A DNA stretch of 64,000 nt from positions 2,108,001-2,172,000 of the forward strand of contig JAHLMK010000003.1 in NCBI GenBank assembly GCA_019915135.1, written 5' to 3'. Shown piece by piece: positions 42,361-52,692 of the stretch; the stretch's first letter is position 1; each line of letters starts with the position of its first letter. The position numbers were made by a program, and so were the translations under genes. A model generated the notes under the pieces. The model made no database searches. It had not been told where the DNA came from and saw only the letters and a program-made list of their open reading frames with translations. The stretch is from Strobilurus pachycystidiatus (lineage: Eukaryota > Basidiomycota > Agaricomycetes > Agaricales > Physalacriaceae).

Positions 42361-42625
42361 ATTATATTTCGCTATCTTACTTAGGATTTTTGGACCTTAC
42401 AATGTACAAATATAGATTGTTTTCTTGAACTTTTAGCTCCCATTCGGTGCGAGTCTTGGCGAGTACTCGCCTTGAGTACTCACACAGGCGTTCCTCTGTC
42501 CGCGACTCGTGAACAGACTTGTGTTGTTAAGACTCGGGAGTCTCGGGGTTCCGAGTCCCGGAGGTCCCCGAGGCGAGTCGAGTCATGAGTACCCATGGGA
42601 CCTCTCAGACTCGTGAAGGTCTCTA
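42361..42625. repeat. hAT right subterminal region
   Basis: After the passenger gene stop come repeated CGAGTACTCG, GAGTACTCAC, ACTCGTGA and GACTCGGGAG words, then the terminal inverted repeat GACTCGTGAAGGTCTCTA ending at 42625. Confidence 0.8.
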
Positions 42626-43055
42626 ATAACGGAGGGATCGTCCGTTCTAACGACCTGTTCTGGGTTAGTTACTTCCTCTGCACGCGCATTCTCGATTTCA
42701 GTGGCTTCTCGATCGCGTTCTTCGACGCGATCCTTCATCTCTCGTAACCGTGCTGACTCTCGTTGCACGCACATACGCTCATATTCATCTAGACGTCCGA
42801 TTGGAAGGTCCTCGCCCTCCCGGTCTATGCGTACGTCTGCATTCACGTACTCGGACACGTCATGAATATCCTCGTGAGTGTCTGTCTCGTAATACCGTGA
42901 TAGGGCGTCCGCTACCTTGTTGTTCACTCCTTTCACATATGTGATATCGAAGTCGAACCTAGCTAGGTACTCCATCCAGCGCATCTGGCGTCCGGAGAGT
43001 CTTCGTTGTGTCTTGAAGAATTCCAAGGCTTTATGATCGGTGACAACGTGAACGC
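42626..43055 (-). pseudogene. Gyp-3 end of RNase H and linker
   Basis: The minus strand encodes VHVVTDHKALEFFKTQRRLS, RQMRWMEYLARFDFDITYVK and NNKVADALSRYY, the RNase H end and tether common to Ty3/gypsy pol. An acidic linker follows up to RTDDPSVI, where the hAT enters. On the other side LTR-2 separates it from KWEDKLVGYRV at 54372. Both junctions rejoin in frame when the insertions and one TSD copy are removed. Confidence 0.92.
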
Positions 43056-44734
43056 TGATGTGCAAGTTCGGAATAGACCTCTGAAAAAGAAGCTATCGTC
43101 TAACCACACTATCAATCCTTATCACAACTAATACTCCTTGTAAGGGAGCTGGGGTGCACAAAGGTTCGAGAGAACAAGGTGCTTTTGGGTAATGGAGAAA
43201 TAGAGATGTATTCCGAATCGCTGTAGTTAAACTACGAGTTGTTTTTGGGGGTGTAGGGATTCTGATCGAAATGACACAAGAAAACCTTGAAGTCGTAGGC
43301 CGAACCTCTTGACGTATGAAGACCTTAAACAGCGCGAGGCAATGTAGCTTCTACCTATCAAGTGCTCTGGTGTACAAGGACTTTGTCTTGGAATCGTCAG
43401 GCCGCTACCGCAGGTTTTACGCCACTGGACTGCTAACGATAAGGACTCCTTCTTGCACTTAAACCAAACTTCTAGTGTCTTGCACCGGGACCAAAGGTTC
43501 CGAAAGGTGTCTCAGACGTTGACAACACTCGTTCAAACTCAACTTATTCCTCAAAGGAAAGTACTTCACGAAATAGCGTGAATGCAGGGCAGAACCACTT
43601 GCAAACCGGCCTTCTTGCGAATACAAGGTTCTAACACCAAGTAGATTCGTTGGTACTCGACTTGGTACGTCGGAATAAGGTTCTTTTGAGTCCTTCAAGG
43701 AGCTTGGCAACACCTGATGTCTTTAAATCTTGGAAAAGTCTTTGGGGTCTTTGGGGTCTTTGGGTTCTTTGCAGAAATGAGTCGAAACTCGAGATAGATT
43801 CACTACAATGGCTGCGTCTGACTAGCGGCTACTGGAGGGGGCTCTCAGCTACCGAAATATGGGTCCTTTGGGCCCTTTTATACTACTGGGGGGTCCCTAC
43901 TGAGTAAGCATCTATTCTAGGATCGGATACATCGGACTTTCGAGTCATACAAGTACTGGATTCTTATTGGCTATCCCTGGTCGAAACAACTGCGGCCAGG
44001 CCGCTTGGTCCTTTAGCCATATACGCCACCTTGGCGGTATGGTACAATCCTTGTGCCCAGGAGATCAAGGTCCGATAAGGACTTCGATCCTTAGGTATCT
44101 TTATGTTGCAAGGTCCTACGGACACCTGCTTTCTTGTGGATAGGTTGGATGGAGATCGTTAAGAACGTCCTTTCGAGCGCAGACACTACAGGGGAGTGCT
44201 TTCTTAAAGTGGTAATACACCCTACTTTCGGGGTGGTCCTTGATCGTGGATCATGATCGATCGGCATAGCGGAAGGCGTCGGTTCGGAGTCCTTGACAGC
44301 TCCGAAGATTGTTTCCCCAAAAGGGTTGTGACGTCCTTGAACTATTTCGGGACCTTCCAGGTCTTTGGGTTGAGGTGCGCAGGTCTTGGGTCGCTCGAAC
44401 TGAACCGCCTGGAGACCTTTGGACCCTCCTTGGGTGTGAATGGTTATAGCACATCGTCTGTAGTACAAGGTACACGCAAAGGTACGGGATCTTGAAAGGG
44501 ATCCAACGCGCGGATAAGGATATTCGGATGAAGGTGATCGAAGGTTTCGATCGCGCCTGTCCTAAAGGACTTGTTAAGGCGCCTGGACCTTGTCCTGGAG
44601 GCTTGCCCGCGTCAAGGCAGTAACTCCTGCGTGCTCTATCCTAAGTACTTGACTGGAGGTTCCTAAGGTCTTTGGGCTGTTCAGGAATCGCAAAATTCCC
44701 CGTTTCTAGTACTGGAATAGTACCCTGCGTATCA
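43056..44734 (-). repeat. LTR-2 left LTR (3' LTR)
   Basis: 1679 bases; shares variants such as GGGGGGTCCCTACTGAG and GCGGCCAGG with the right LTR of the same element but not with LTR-1, confirming pairing. The polypurine tract follows at 44735. Confidence 0.96.
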
Positions 44735-44932
44735 TCTCCCCTTGACTTATGAAATGTCGTCCGCGACATAGTCCTTGGTGGTTCAGAACCTTTATCCTGG
44801 GTACCAGGCTGTCGTGACGAAGTCCCCTTTTGGTTTCTATCGCCCGATGGACCCTCTTTTGCCTAACTTCGTTCCGTTATAAAAGGTCCTGGGACTTGTC
44901 CTCAGACCTTTTATTCCTGCCTTTATTCTATC

Positions 44933-45545
44933 ATGGCTCCCAAAACTTGGACTCCCATCGCAAAACTGCTTCCCACAACGCCGCACGTTCCGTCCGCGAA
45001 GGACCTGATCACTACGCGCGACCTTGGCGCCGGTCTCGTCGCTTATGCGCTCGACTACGACCCTCCAGCCAACACACCCGACTTCCTTATGTACCTCGGC
45101 ATGCATCTTACGCTCATCATTCCCAAGGTCCATCGTCTGGACCTCAAGAAGGCGTGTTCGAATCCCGACGTGGCACTGGAGATCACCGGCTATGTTGACA
45201 AGATCATGGAGAGAGTCCTTGTGTGTACTCCTTCGCTGTGTTCTTTTCCTGATCCTGACTTCATCCTGTCCTTGTTTTCTTTAGGCCGTCGCCCATGACC
45301 TTCGCACCTTTCCGAATGGTTCCAAGGTGTCGACGGACATGGCAGTGTTCTTTTTCAACCTTCGCCTCTATGTAGGGATGCTGGTACACCTGCTGGGGAT
45401 TCACCCTCAGACGCCGACGCACCACATCGCTCATATCCTCCAACCTTTGGTGAGCAGCTGCAAGAAGGCGTCTAACGCCCACTTCCCTGATGCCTCGTGC
45501 CTTGTCTTGCTTCCTTATTCTGTCCTTAGTTCAATGCTACCTTAG
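44933..45545 (+). CDS. LTR-2 antisense accessory gene (spliced, unknown function)
   Basis: TATAAAAGG at 44878-44886 precedes the ATG at 44933. Exon 1 encodes MAPKTWTPIAKLLPTTPHVP through YVDKIMERVL. An intron (GTGTGT..TTTCTTTAG) is removed in phase 0. Exon 2 reads AVAHDLRTFPNGSKVSTDMA, FFFNLRLYVGMLVHLLGIHP and so on to a TAG at 45543-45545, about 180 residues in all. A later GTGAGC could be a second donor. The protein has hydrophobic helices but no clear signal peptide or known domain. It lies tail-to-tail with pol, between pol and the LTR, on the opposite strand. The silent-substitution pattern against LTR-1 supports translation. Confidence 0.65.
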
Positions 45546-45721
45546 CTACCTTTGTAGCCAGCTGGGCACAGAATAAGTCTTAAATAAAATTTTTATAGTC
45601 TTTGGAATAAATGGACCGATGTCCCTCTATTCTCTCTTTACTTTTCTGATGACGTCCCCGTCATCTGGTATGGTACCTTAGCTTCCTTTTGAAGCTGTAG
45701 TCCAGTCCTGGGTGCTCAAGG

Positions 45722-48700
45722 TCACGTAGTTCTCGCAAGGACATCTAAGGTCTTCGTGATCGGCTTACTTATGAAGTGTAGTCGATCAAAGAACTGTTTT
45801 CCAAGGTCTATAGGGTCTCGTCGCGATACAAAAGGTATTACACGGAACTGAGCTATCTTGTCTTTGTAGATCGTTCCGTCCAACTCGCAGACCACATAGT
45901 TTCCTGCCGAGGTCCTTGTTACTACCGCGTAAGGTCCCATAAACCTTTCCTTGAACTTCGCATTCATTTCTGATTCGATCCTAGTGTTCCTTACTAGTAC
46001 TAGTTCACCAGTTTTGAATTTGTAGCGAGGGATACTGTTCTGGAAGTCCTCTAGGAACTTCGCCGCGGCCCTCTGTTTATTTAGAAGGACCTTTGACCTT
46101 AACTTGGCAGTATCTTCCTTGTGCTTGATGAGCTGCCTAGCTCGGAAGGCAATAAGGTCCGAATGGGAGACCAGTCGACCTGGTGCTTCGACCAGCCAAG
46201 TCAATTCCTCCAGGTCCATTGGCATCATTGGTTCGCAACCGGTTACTGCCTGGAACGCTGAAGTACCTAGACTTCTCTTTATGGTAATGCGCTCTGCCCA
46301 AAGGACCTCATGTAGGAACTCTGGCCATTGCTCGGGTTTACCCCTGCATACCTTGAAGAGAGATTGACGGATATCCCAGTGTCCTCGTTCAACCTTTCCG
46401 TTGGCTTGTTTATTGTACGCCGTGATCAAGATACCTGTAATACCATATTTCTGTTCAATATGTACTAAAGCCTTCTTGATTGCTGGCCCGTTGTCGGTTA
46501 CAATTTCCTTGATACAACCCCACCTGCACAGAATGTCCTCGAAGATCCATTCTCCCAGTGACTCGGCGGTCTCTTCCTTGAGAGCCCTTGCCTCTGGCCA
46601 ACTTGTTAATCCACACCTTGCTACGGTCACAGCGTTGAAGCCGGCCCATTTTGAAGGTCGTTTCTTTCGAATGGATTCCTCTCCTGCCTTAGGCATCCGG
46701 AAGGTGTCTATATAAGCCCTTTCGTAGATACCTGGAGTGGAAGTAATTGTTGGTGCAACCTTTATGTTACGTTTCTGGCGTTTCTGGCATAGTACACAGG
46801 TCCTTACATACCATCGTATGTCGGCCTCCATACCTGGCCACCAGAATCGCTTCATGATGAGTTGTAACACGGAATATTGTCCTTTATGTCCTGCCCGGTC
46901 GTGTAGAGCCTTACAAACCGGGATTCGTTCATTTGGAAGTAGCACTCGACGGGGGCGGGAGTCCGAATGTGTTCGGTATAACCTTTCATGCTGGACAAAG
47001 AAGTCTTTGCTCCATTTCTCCAAGTCTTCGTCCTCAAGTACATCTTCCGATTGTAAGTAAGGTTGAAGTTTGGGCAAATAGGTCTCCCACAAACGCTCCC
47101 TTTTGCTCTTATTGAGCTCCGGGAACTCCGTGATATGCATCCAACCTTCGATATCCTTAACATTGACTAGTCCCGAAGTCCTTACCGCTTTAGAAACCTT
47201 TATATGGTCTGGTAAAGGACTCCGTACTATTTCCTGGAAATAGCCTCCCCTACTGTCGATGTCATTCCTGAAAGTGTCAAAGTCTAACGGCTGCTCCTCT
47301 ATAGGCAGACCTTTAGGCTCCTGGTACTCAAAGGTATTGACCTCGTCATCCTCTATGTTTATGTGAGGTCTGGGTACTACTACATCATGCTCTGAAGCTG
47401 GACGGCGACTTAAACCATCCGGGCCATGAACCTTTCCTGGTACGTGTACAAGCGTGAAGTGATACATCAAGATCTCCTCAGCCCACCTTTGCAGGTTTGC
47501 GTTCGCTAAGGAGTCCACGTTGGATAACATGCCCTTGATGTATTTTGCATCCACTTCAATTTCTAGTTTTCTACACCCTAGAAGGTAGTACTTGCACGCG
47601 GACAGAGCTCTGAAGAGCCCGAATAGTTCTCGCTTGGCTTGCGAGTACCTTGCCTCTCTTTCGTTCAATGTCAGAGACATAAACTTGGCAAAGTATCGTT
47701 TCTTAGGGTCCTTGGGATCTACCTGGGACAGATAGAAACCTACTGCCTGGTAAGAGGTGTCTACCGACAGCGTGATTGGCGTGGACCATTCATAATTCAG
47801 TGGTTTTAGCATCGGACAAGTTTGTATGGCTTCCTTTAAGGTATCCATACTTTCTTGCTCCTCGTCTGTCCATCTGAACTTGGTAATGTCTTTGGTTAAC
47901 CTGGTCAAAGGTAACGCCTTCTTAGAGTAGTCCTTTACAAATGCTCTGAAGATTCCAGCTGTTCCTAAGAACGAACGGACTTCCGTGAGCGCTTTACAAG
48001 GGGGCCAATCCGAGATCACCTTAACGCGATCTTCAGCTGGCTTTCTACCTTCGTAGGTACAGACATGTCCCACTACCACAATTTCTTCTGCACAAATGAT
48101 AGCCTTGTGACCAGAAAAGGTCCCTCCGGCATGTTTCATTCGTTGTATGATTCTGTTCATGTTCACAAGGTGTTCCCAAACGAAACGCCTTACTTCAGGA
48201 TGACCTGGAAGCGTTTCGTAGGTACCATCAGCTTGTTCATATCGCGTGGCGGGCCCGCGGACGGGCACATCGTCGATATAAGGTCTGGTGAAGGCTGGTA
48301 TTTCATCCTTGAGAATCGTTGTAACATCGTCATGAAAGATAGGTACTGAATTAGTCCAGCCCATCGGTAAGGTCTTTAACCTTAACGCTCCGTAAGGTGT
48401 CGAGAAGGTGGTCATATCGCGAGACGCGGTGGCAAGGAGCCGTTCGTCATATCCAACGAACAGATCCAAGGTCCCTCCACAACTTCGTCCTGCAAAGGAT
48501 TCCGCTAGTTCCTCCGTGGCTGGAGGTAACCCTGAGTGCGCAATGGTCACCGCATTGAGCGGTTCCAGACTATGCACTAGGCGAAGTTTCTTTCCATCCT
48601 TCTTAACAACGCAAAACCACCTGGAGCGGTATGAGGAGTTCGAAGGCTCATACACGCCCGAGTCTAGTTTGTGTTTGATAATCTTACAGACTTCGTCATA

Positions 48701-49567
48701 GATTCCTGGTGGAATTGGTATATTCCTTAACACCCAAGGTGTGTGCGGTATTACCGGGATATCCACTGGTGGAAAGAACTCTGGTTTGAAGTGTCCTTTC
48801 TCAGATTCTTCCCAGGCAAAGCCTTCGTTCTGGTTACAGAAGATGGAGTCTATAATCCGTCTTTCTGCATCCGTCAGGAAGTCCCCGACGTGGTCGGCTT
48901 GTATCTGTTCCCTCCTTTCGGCAGTATACCTACCTGTGGGTACGAAGGGTGGTGGATCAGGTACTAATTCCGGCATCCCAGCTAGTGGGTCTCCATGAAT
49001 GTGGCGCTTGATCCTGAATTCTTCAGGTAAGGTTCCAAGGTGAGCTTTGGTTTTCAAGGCTACTGGTTTGTACTTCTTTCCTACGAATACACCCCTCTTA
49101 GGGATCTGACTTTCCAACCTTAGGAACTCCTGTTGTGCCTCCGCCATGTAATCCTTTGGTAAGGTTACCGACAAGCCCGTAAAGACTTGTTCTAACTCCT
49201 TTGGTACCCCGTAAAAGAGATTCAAAGTCGCCGTGGCGTAGGACTTAAATTCTTCTTGGTCTTCCGCAATCTGGTTGATATTGAATACCTTGCGAAAGCC
49301 TTGAGTCTTGGTTGGGACCTTTAATAGTCCCGTAGGTGTCACCATATGTTCTGGGACGGTCATAGGTGTCGATGCTTGGTGCACCGGTGCATGCATAAAG
49401 GCGTGTTGTTTCCTTAGCCTTTTGGCTGCCTGATGAACCCTATTGGGTGACTTCTTCATGTATAAGGACGTTAAGTCCCCTTCCCCGAAGGTCTCCCTGT
49501 TATCACCAGGTATCCAACTTTGCTTTACTTCGATGTTTCCTTCTGGTGACCTTTCAAGGATCAACAC
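45722..49567 (-). CDS. LTR-2 pol: reverse transcriptase, RNase H, integrase
   Basis: Same length and nearly the same sequence as the LTR-1 pol: RT PYIDDVPVRGP, RNase H start ITLSVDTSYQAVG, integrase HDRAGH..CVLC, VTDNGPAIKKAL, NGKVERGHW. Entry is by -1 frameshift at GGGTTTT (plus 49609-49615), so the real product extends upstream of the conservative start given here. No stops or lost catalytic residues. Confidence 0.95.
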   Translation of the reverse strand: MLILERSPEGNIEVKQSWIPGDNRETFGEGDLTSLYMKKSPNRVHQAAKRLRKQHAFMHAPVHQASTPMTVPEHMVTPTGLLKVPTKTQGFRKVFNINQIAEDQEEFKSYATATLNLFYGVPKELEQVFTGLSVTLPKDYMAEAQQEFLRLESQIPKRGVFVGKKYKPVALKTKAHLGTLPEEFRIKRHIHGDPLAGMPELVPDPPPFVPTGRYTAERREQIQADHVGDFLTDAERRIIDSIFCNQNEGFAWEESEKGHFKPEFFPPVDIPVIPHTPWVLRNIPIPPGIYDEVCKIIKHKLDSGVYEPSNSSYRSRWFCVVKKDGKKLRLVHSLEPLNAVTIAHSGLPPATEELAESFAGRSCGGTLDLFVGYDERLLATASRDMTTFSTPYGALRLKTLPMGWTNSVPIFHDDVTTILKDEIPAFTRPYIDDVPVRGPATRYEQADGTYETLPGHPEVRRFVWEHLVNMNRIIQRMKHAGGTFSGHKAIICAEEIVVVGHVCTYEGRKPAEDRVKVISDWPPCKALTEVRSFLGTAGIFRAFVKDYSKKALPLTRLTKDITKFRWTDEEQESMDTLKEAIQTCPMLKPLNYEWSTPITLSVDTSYQAVGFYLSQVDPKDPKKRYFAKFMSLTLNEREARYSQAKRELFGLFRALSACKYYLLGCRKLEIEVDAKYIKGMLSNVDSLANANLQRWAEEILMYHFTLVHVPGKVHGPDGLSRRPASEHDVVVPRPHINIEDDEVNTFEYQEPKGLPIEEQPLDFDTFRNDIDSRGGYFQEIVRSPLPDHIKVSKAVRTSGLVNVKDIEGWMHITEFPELNKSKRERLWETYLPKLQPYLQSEDVLEDEDLEKWSKDFFVQHERLYRTHSDSRPRRVLLPNERIPVCKALHDRAGHKGQYSVLQLIMKRFWWPGMEADIRWYVRTCVLCQKRQKRNIKVAPTITSTPGIYERAYIDTFRMPKAGEESIRKKRPSKWAGFNAVTVARCGLTSWPEARALKEETAESLGEWIFEDILCRWGCIKEIVTDNGPAIKKALVHIEQKYGITGILITAYNKQANGKVERGHWDIRQSLFKVCRGKPEQWPEFLHEVLWAERITIKRSLGTSAFQAVTGCEPMMPMDLEELTWLVEAPGRLVSHSDLIAFRARQLIKHKEDTAKLRSKVLLNKQRAAAKFLEDFQNSIPRYKFKTGELVLVRNTRIESEMNAKFKERFMGPYAVVTRTSAGNYVVCELDGTIYKDKIAQFRVIPFVSRRDPIDLGKQFFDRLHFISKPITKTLDVLARTT

Positions 49568-49587
49568 GGCTTCTTCATAGGAATTTC

Positions 49588-50760
49588 CTACGTCCTTAGG
49601 TTCCCGTGAAAACCCGTTTGTCCTCCTGGAATCATATGTCTTGGGATCTGTCCTCGACGGTAAGAAGGTAGCGATAACTTCTTCCCATTGGTGTTATCCG
49701 TAAGGGTTCCGATTGCGTTCCCGTTGGGAAGGTTGGTGATGACCAGGTTTGAAACGATCTCGAAAGGTCGTCCCAGTAGGACCTCATAGGCGGGATCCTG
49801 CAACACATGCAACTGAAGGTAATAGACAATTCCTTCAAAGTCAAAAGGTATGTTACGAGCCAATCCCAAGGTACTGGTTCGTCCCTTGTCCGCACTTTCC
49901 ATAGTAATGGTGAAAGTGGGATCATAGGCTATTCCTAGTTCCAATGCTGCCTTGAGCGAAATGGAGGCGATCTGCGACCCACCATCCACTAAACTCTCCT
50001 TTTTACCATTCTTGTTGATCAAGGGCCAAAAGGTTCGTAGATCTGCATTTTCCGGCGCCATATTGCCACTTATCATTTGAAAGGGACCAGTATAGTGACC
50101 TCCGGAAAGGTTTACAAACTGTTCTACCGCATCGTGGACTATAATTCCACCAATAGGTAAATCACCTTGCTCATGAAAGTTGACTGAATATAGCTCGGGT
50201 TGGAAGTGATCTTGGACCGTATCGGCCACTACTTCCGTCTTGAATACAGCCACAGGCGTGTTGCGTTTCCTGATGAAGTCCGAAATGCTCTGCTGCCAAG
50301 GGGGATTGGTAGCTAGTAGGGCTTCGGGTAACAAGAACTTCCAGGCTTCACGCCAACTGGGATTCTTGTGCAAGAGTTCTTCTGCCAGGCTACGGCGTTG
50401 GAAACTCTTGACCTTAGGTTCCTTAGAGTGAACCTTTGGTTGGTTCTTTTCTGGCAGAGTTGAATCTGCTTTTGGTTGCGGCACCGGGTCGGGTTCTTCC
50501 ATCGCCAGGACTTCGTCAAGAAGGTCCTGGTCAACAGGTTCTACTTCTTGAGTGACTTCCGGCTTGGAGAATGATACCTTAGGCGGCGCTGCTTTTGGAA
50601 TGACCACGGACACCCGGTCCTTAGGCCATGAGGTTACTTTCTTTTGTGGAGTTGAACCCACAGGTGCACTAGGTGCTTTTGTGCTCTGACGAGTCTGACG
50701 AGTTTCTACAGTGAACTGGCTCTCCGGAGGAGTATGTGCTAACTGCACTCCTTCCTTCAT
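49588..50760 (-). CDS. LTR-2 aspartic protease ORF
   Basis: 390 residues, ATG overlapping the Gag stop as ATGA (50757-50760). The retropepsin-like C-terminal half has the loop SLVDGGSQIAS and the strand YEVLLGRP. The N-terminal linker differs slightly from LTR-1 (for example QKKVTSWPK instead of QNKVTSWPK). Confidence 0.85.
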   Translation of the reverse strand: MKEGVQLAHTPPESQFTVETRQTRQSTKAPSAPVGSTPQKKVTSWPKDRVSVVIPKAAPPKVSFSKPEVTQEVEPVDQDLLDEVLAMEEPDPVPQPKADSTLPEKNQPKVHSKEPKVKSFQRRSLAEELLHKNPSWREAWKFLLPEALLATNPPWQQSISDFIRKRNTPVAVFKTEVVADTVQDHFQPELYSVNFHEQGDLPIGGIIVHDAVEQFVNLSGGHYTGPFQMISGNMAPENADLRTFWPLINKNGKKESLVDGGSQIASISLKAALELGIAYDPTFTITMESADKGRTSTLGLARNIPFDFEGIVYYLQLHVLQDPAYEVLLGRPFEIVSNLVITNLPNGNAIGTLTDNTNGKKLSLPSYRRGQIPRHMIPGGQTGFHGNLRT

Positions 50761-52229
50761 CGAGCCCTGCCGAAACCCTGATAGGCGTCGGGGGCAAACT
50801 CTTCTTCTTGGGTTGGGGTTTGAACATACATCGCGACCTCAGGTGCGAACTCATCTTCTTGAGATTGGAACGCCGATACCTTAGGTGCATTTTCTTGTTG
50901 AAACTTCTGAACTTGTTCCCAAGGGCTGAGAGGCTGCTTGGGACTAATCCTTTGAATAGGTTGACTAGTAGTTCCGTTCGTTACATGATATATGTTGGTA
51001 CCGCCAGGCTTGTAGATATGACCATTGCTTTCGCACATTTCCTTTGTAGGACAATTTGCTACAATGTGTCCTAGCTCACGACAGAAGTAGCACCTTCCAT
51101 CGTTAACTACGAACTTGTTTCCTGGGAACGCGCCCGGAGGAGCTTTGTAGAGTCCATTCGGTAAGTTGGTCGGGACTGAGACACCTTGAGCAGGTGTTTG
51201 TAGATAAATCGGCGAGGCTTCTTGTACAAAACCTTGGGTGCGGAGTCCTTGCGGACCTCCACGCTGTAAGGTATGGAGAAGTTCTGCCATCATCTTCTGA
51301 TCAGCCTTGCGAGCCTCTTCGCGTTCCTTTTCTCCTTTCTGGATAATGTCCTGAAGGCTAGCTACCCTATTCAGGTATTCATCCAACTCCTCTGTCTTGA
51401 TTCGGGTGGTAGAGGCGGGAATAAGTTCTCTGTTATAAGGACTATCCTTCGCACTCTTGCTCATCCATTTATCGGTCAAGAAGTAGTTGGAGATCGCTGC
51501 CTCGACCTCTGACAACGTGAAGTCATAGGTGGGGGTTGTCCCGGCTGTTGCATTAGCTTTCGCATCGCGCCTGAGGTCCCCAAGGACATTATGCCAAACT
51601 CCCTCTGTGATAGAGGACTTGATATCTTCTATAGCACCCTTATTGGTAAGTTCTCCCGACGTGATAAGATGTCCCATGATATGGAGCACTTCGCGCTGAA
51701 AGCTTTCCCACTTTTGCTTGTTGGCTATGGGCCTAGCCAGGTACGGGTCCAAGGCATCCTTTAGGTCGGCCGGGACGTACATAGGATCGTTCTTTCCCTT
51801 TGAGTATGAGGAGAGAACTGATTCTTGGAAGTCCGCCCAGACACCTTTCAAGTAGTCTGGGTTTTTGTGCCACCTTAGGCGTTGTTCGTGGCCGGCGTAT
51901 AGCGCGGCTACTTCCAACTTAGTACCTTGTTCGGCGATTCCTGTCTGGTCAAAGATCCAGTTGCACATCGTGAAGAACTCCCTCACATCATCGCCGGAGT
52001 GTCCCTTGAATTTGGGAGCATCCCTTGAGAATGGTATCGGAATCTTCTTGCCTTGGATCTCTTTCTTAGCTTCAGCACTAAGTTCCTCGGAAGGTACAAT
52101 TGCTCGTACTGCCATTACTGGAACTGGTATCGTGTTTTGGGTAGACGTGTTAAAGTCAATGAAGGGGGTAATAGGTTCTGGACTTTCGGGGTCTTCAAGG
52201 TCAGTCAAAGGACTTCCGAAAGGTGTCAC
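50757..52229 (-). CDS. LTR-2 Gag with CCHC zinc knuckle
   Basis: 490 residues from a GTG; first in-frame ATG is at MAVRAIVPSEEL. CYFCRELGHIVANC gives the CCHC knuckle. As in LTR-1 the frame stays open far upstream without ATG. Leader and primer site (TGGAGCCCACCGCGAGGGGG) lie between 52230 and 52692. Confidence 0.88.
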   Translation of the reverse strand: MTPFGSPLTDLEDPESPEPITPFIDFNTSTQNTIPVPVMAVRAIVPSEELSAEAKKEIQGKKIPIPFSRDAPKFKGHSGDDVREFFTMCNWIFDQTGIAEQGTKLEVAALYAGHEQRLRWHKNPDYLKGVWADFQESVLSSYSKGKNDPMYVPADLKDALDPYLARPIANKQKWESFQREVLHIMGHLITSGELTNKGAIEDIKSSITEGVWHNVLGDLRRDAKANATAGTTPTYDFTLSEVEAAISNYFLTDKWMSKSAKDSPYNRELIPASTTRIKTEELDEYLNRVASLQDIIQKGEKEREEARKADQKMMAELLHTLQRGGPQGLRTQGFVQEASPIYLQTPAQGVSVPTNLPNGLYKAPPGAFPGNKFVVNDGRCYFCRELGHIVANCPTKEMCESNGHIYKPGGTNIYHVTNGTTSQPIQRISPKQPLSPWEQVQKFQQENAPKVSAFQSQEDEFAPEVAMYVQTPTQEEEFAPDAYQGFGRAR

Positions 52230-52692
52230 AAATGCGGGACTAGGCGAAGTTCTAGAGTCCGAATGTCTTCGGGTACTGGTTGGAGTTCTCGAAGGTGATT
52301 CAGGATCTGAAGAAGATCTGATCCTAGAGGCAGTAGGTGTTGAAGGTGGTACTTGCGTACGTTTCTTCTTTTGGTTCTTGGGAGTAGTCGGGTCTGCAAA
52401 GCGTCGCTGTGCTTGAGCTACTTCACTAGGTAAACCGTTGTAAAGTGAGCCGGCGATTGGGCGATTGCTTCTTAGGCGACTAGTGATACCAGAGGTTGCT
52501 GGATTTGAAGATCCGGCAATAACTGGGTCTCCTTTTGGGGGTTGTGGATTTGCGCGGTTCTGGCTGTTGGTGTAACGACCAGAGTTCCTTGCAGCCAGTG
52601 TCTTTTGTTTATGGAGATTCCGATCTCAAGGTCGACTTAGAAGTCTTTTTCGAAATCAAAATTTACACCCCCTCGCGGTGGGCTCCAAAATA

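Larger units (their letters stand above)
6185..42625. mobile_element. hAT transposon (about 8.75 kb without later insertions)
   Basis: The left end TAGAGACCTTCACGAGTC (6185) is repeated inverted at the right end (last base 42625), giving 18-bp terminal inverted repeats with the TAGAG start common in hAT elements. Both sides are flanked by ATAACGGA (6177-6184 and 42626-42633), the 8-bp duplication size of hAT. Inside are a hAT transposase (-), a small coiled-coil ORF (+) and a 700-codon passenger gene (+) now split by LTR-1 (13046-40733). Both ends carry subterminal arrays of ACTCG/GAGTACTC words. The physical span is 36.4 kb, of which 27.7 kb is later insertion. Confidence 0.93.

Noticed and set aside
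43459..44495. Several repeated ORFs (84, 125 and 80 residues) present in every LTR.
   Set aside because: They recur only because the LTR is duplicated, have no recognisable features, and lie in the non-coding LTR.
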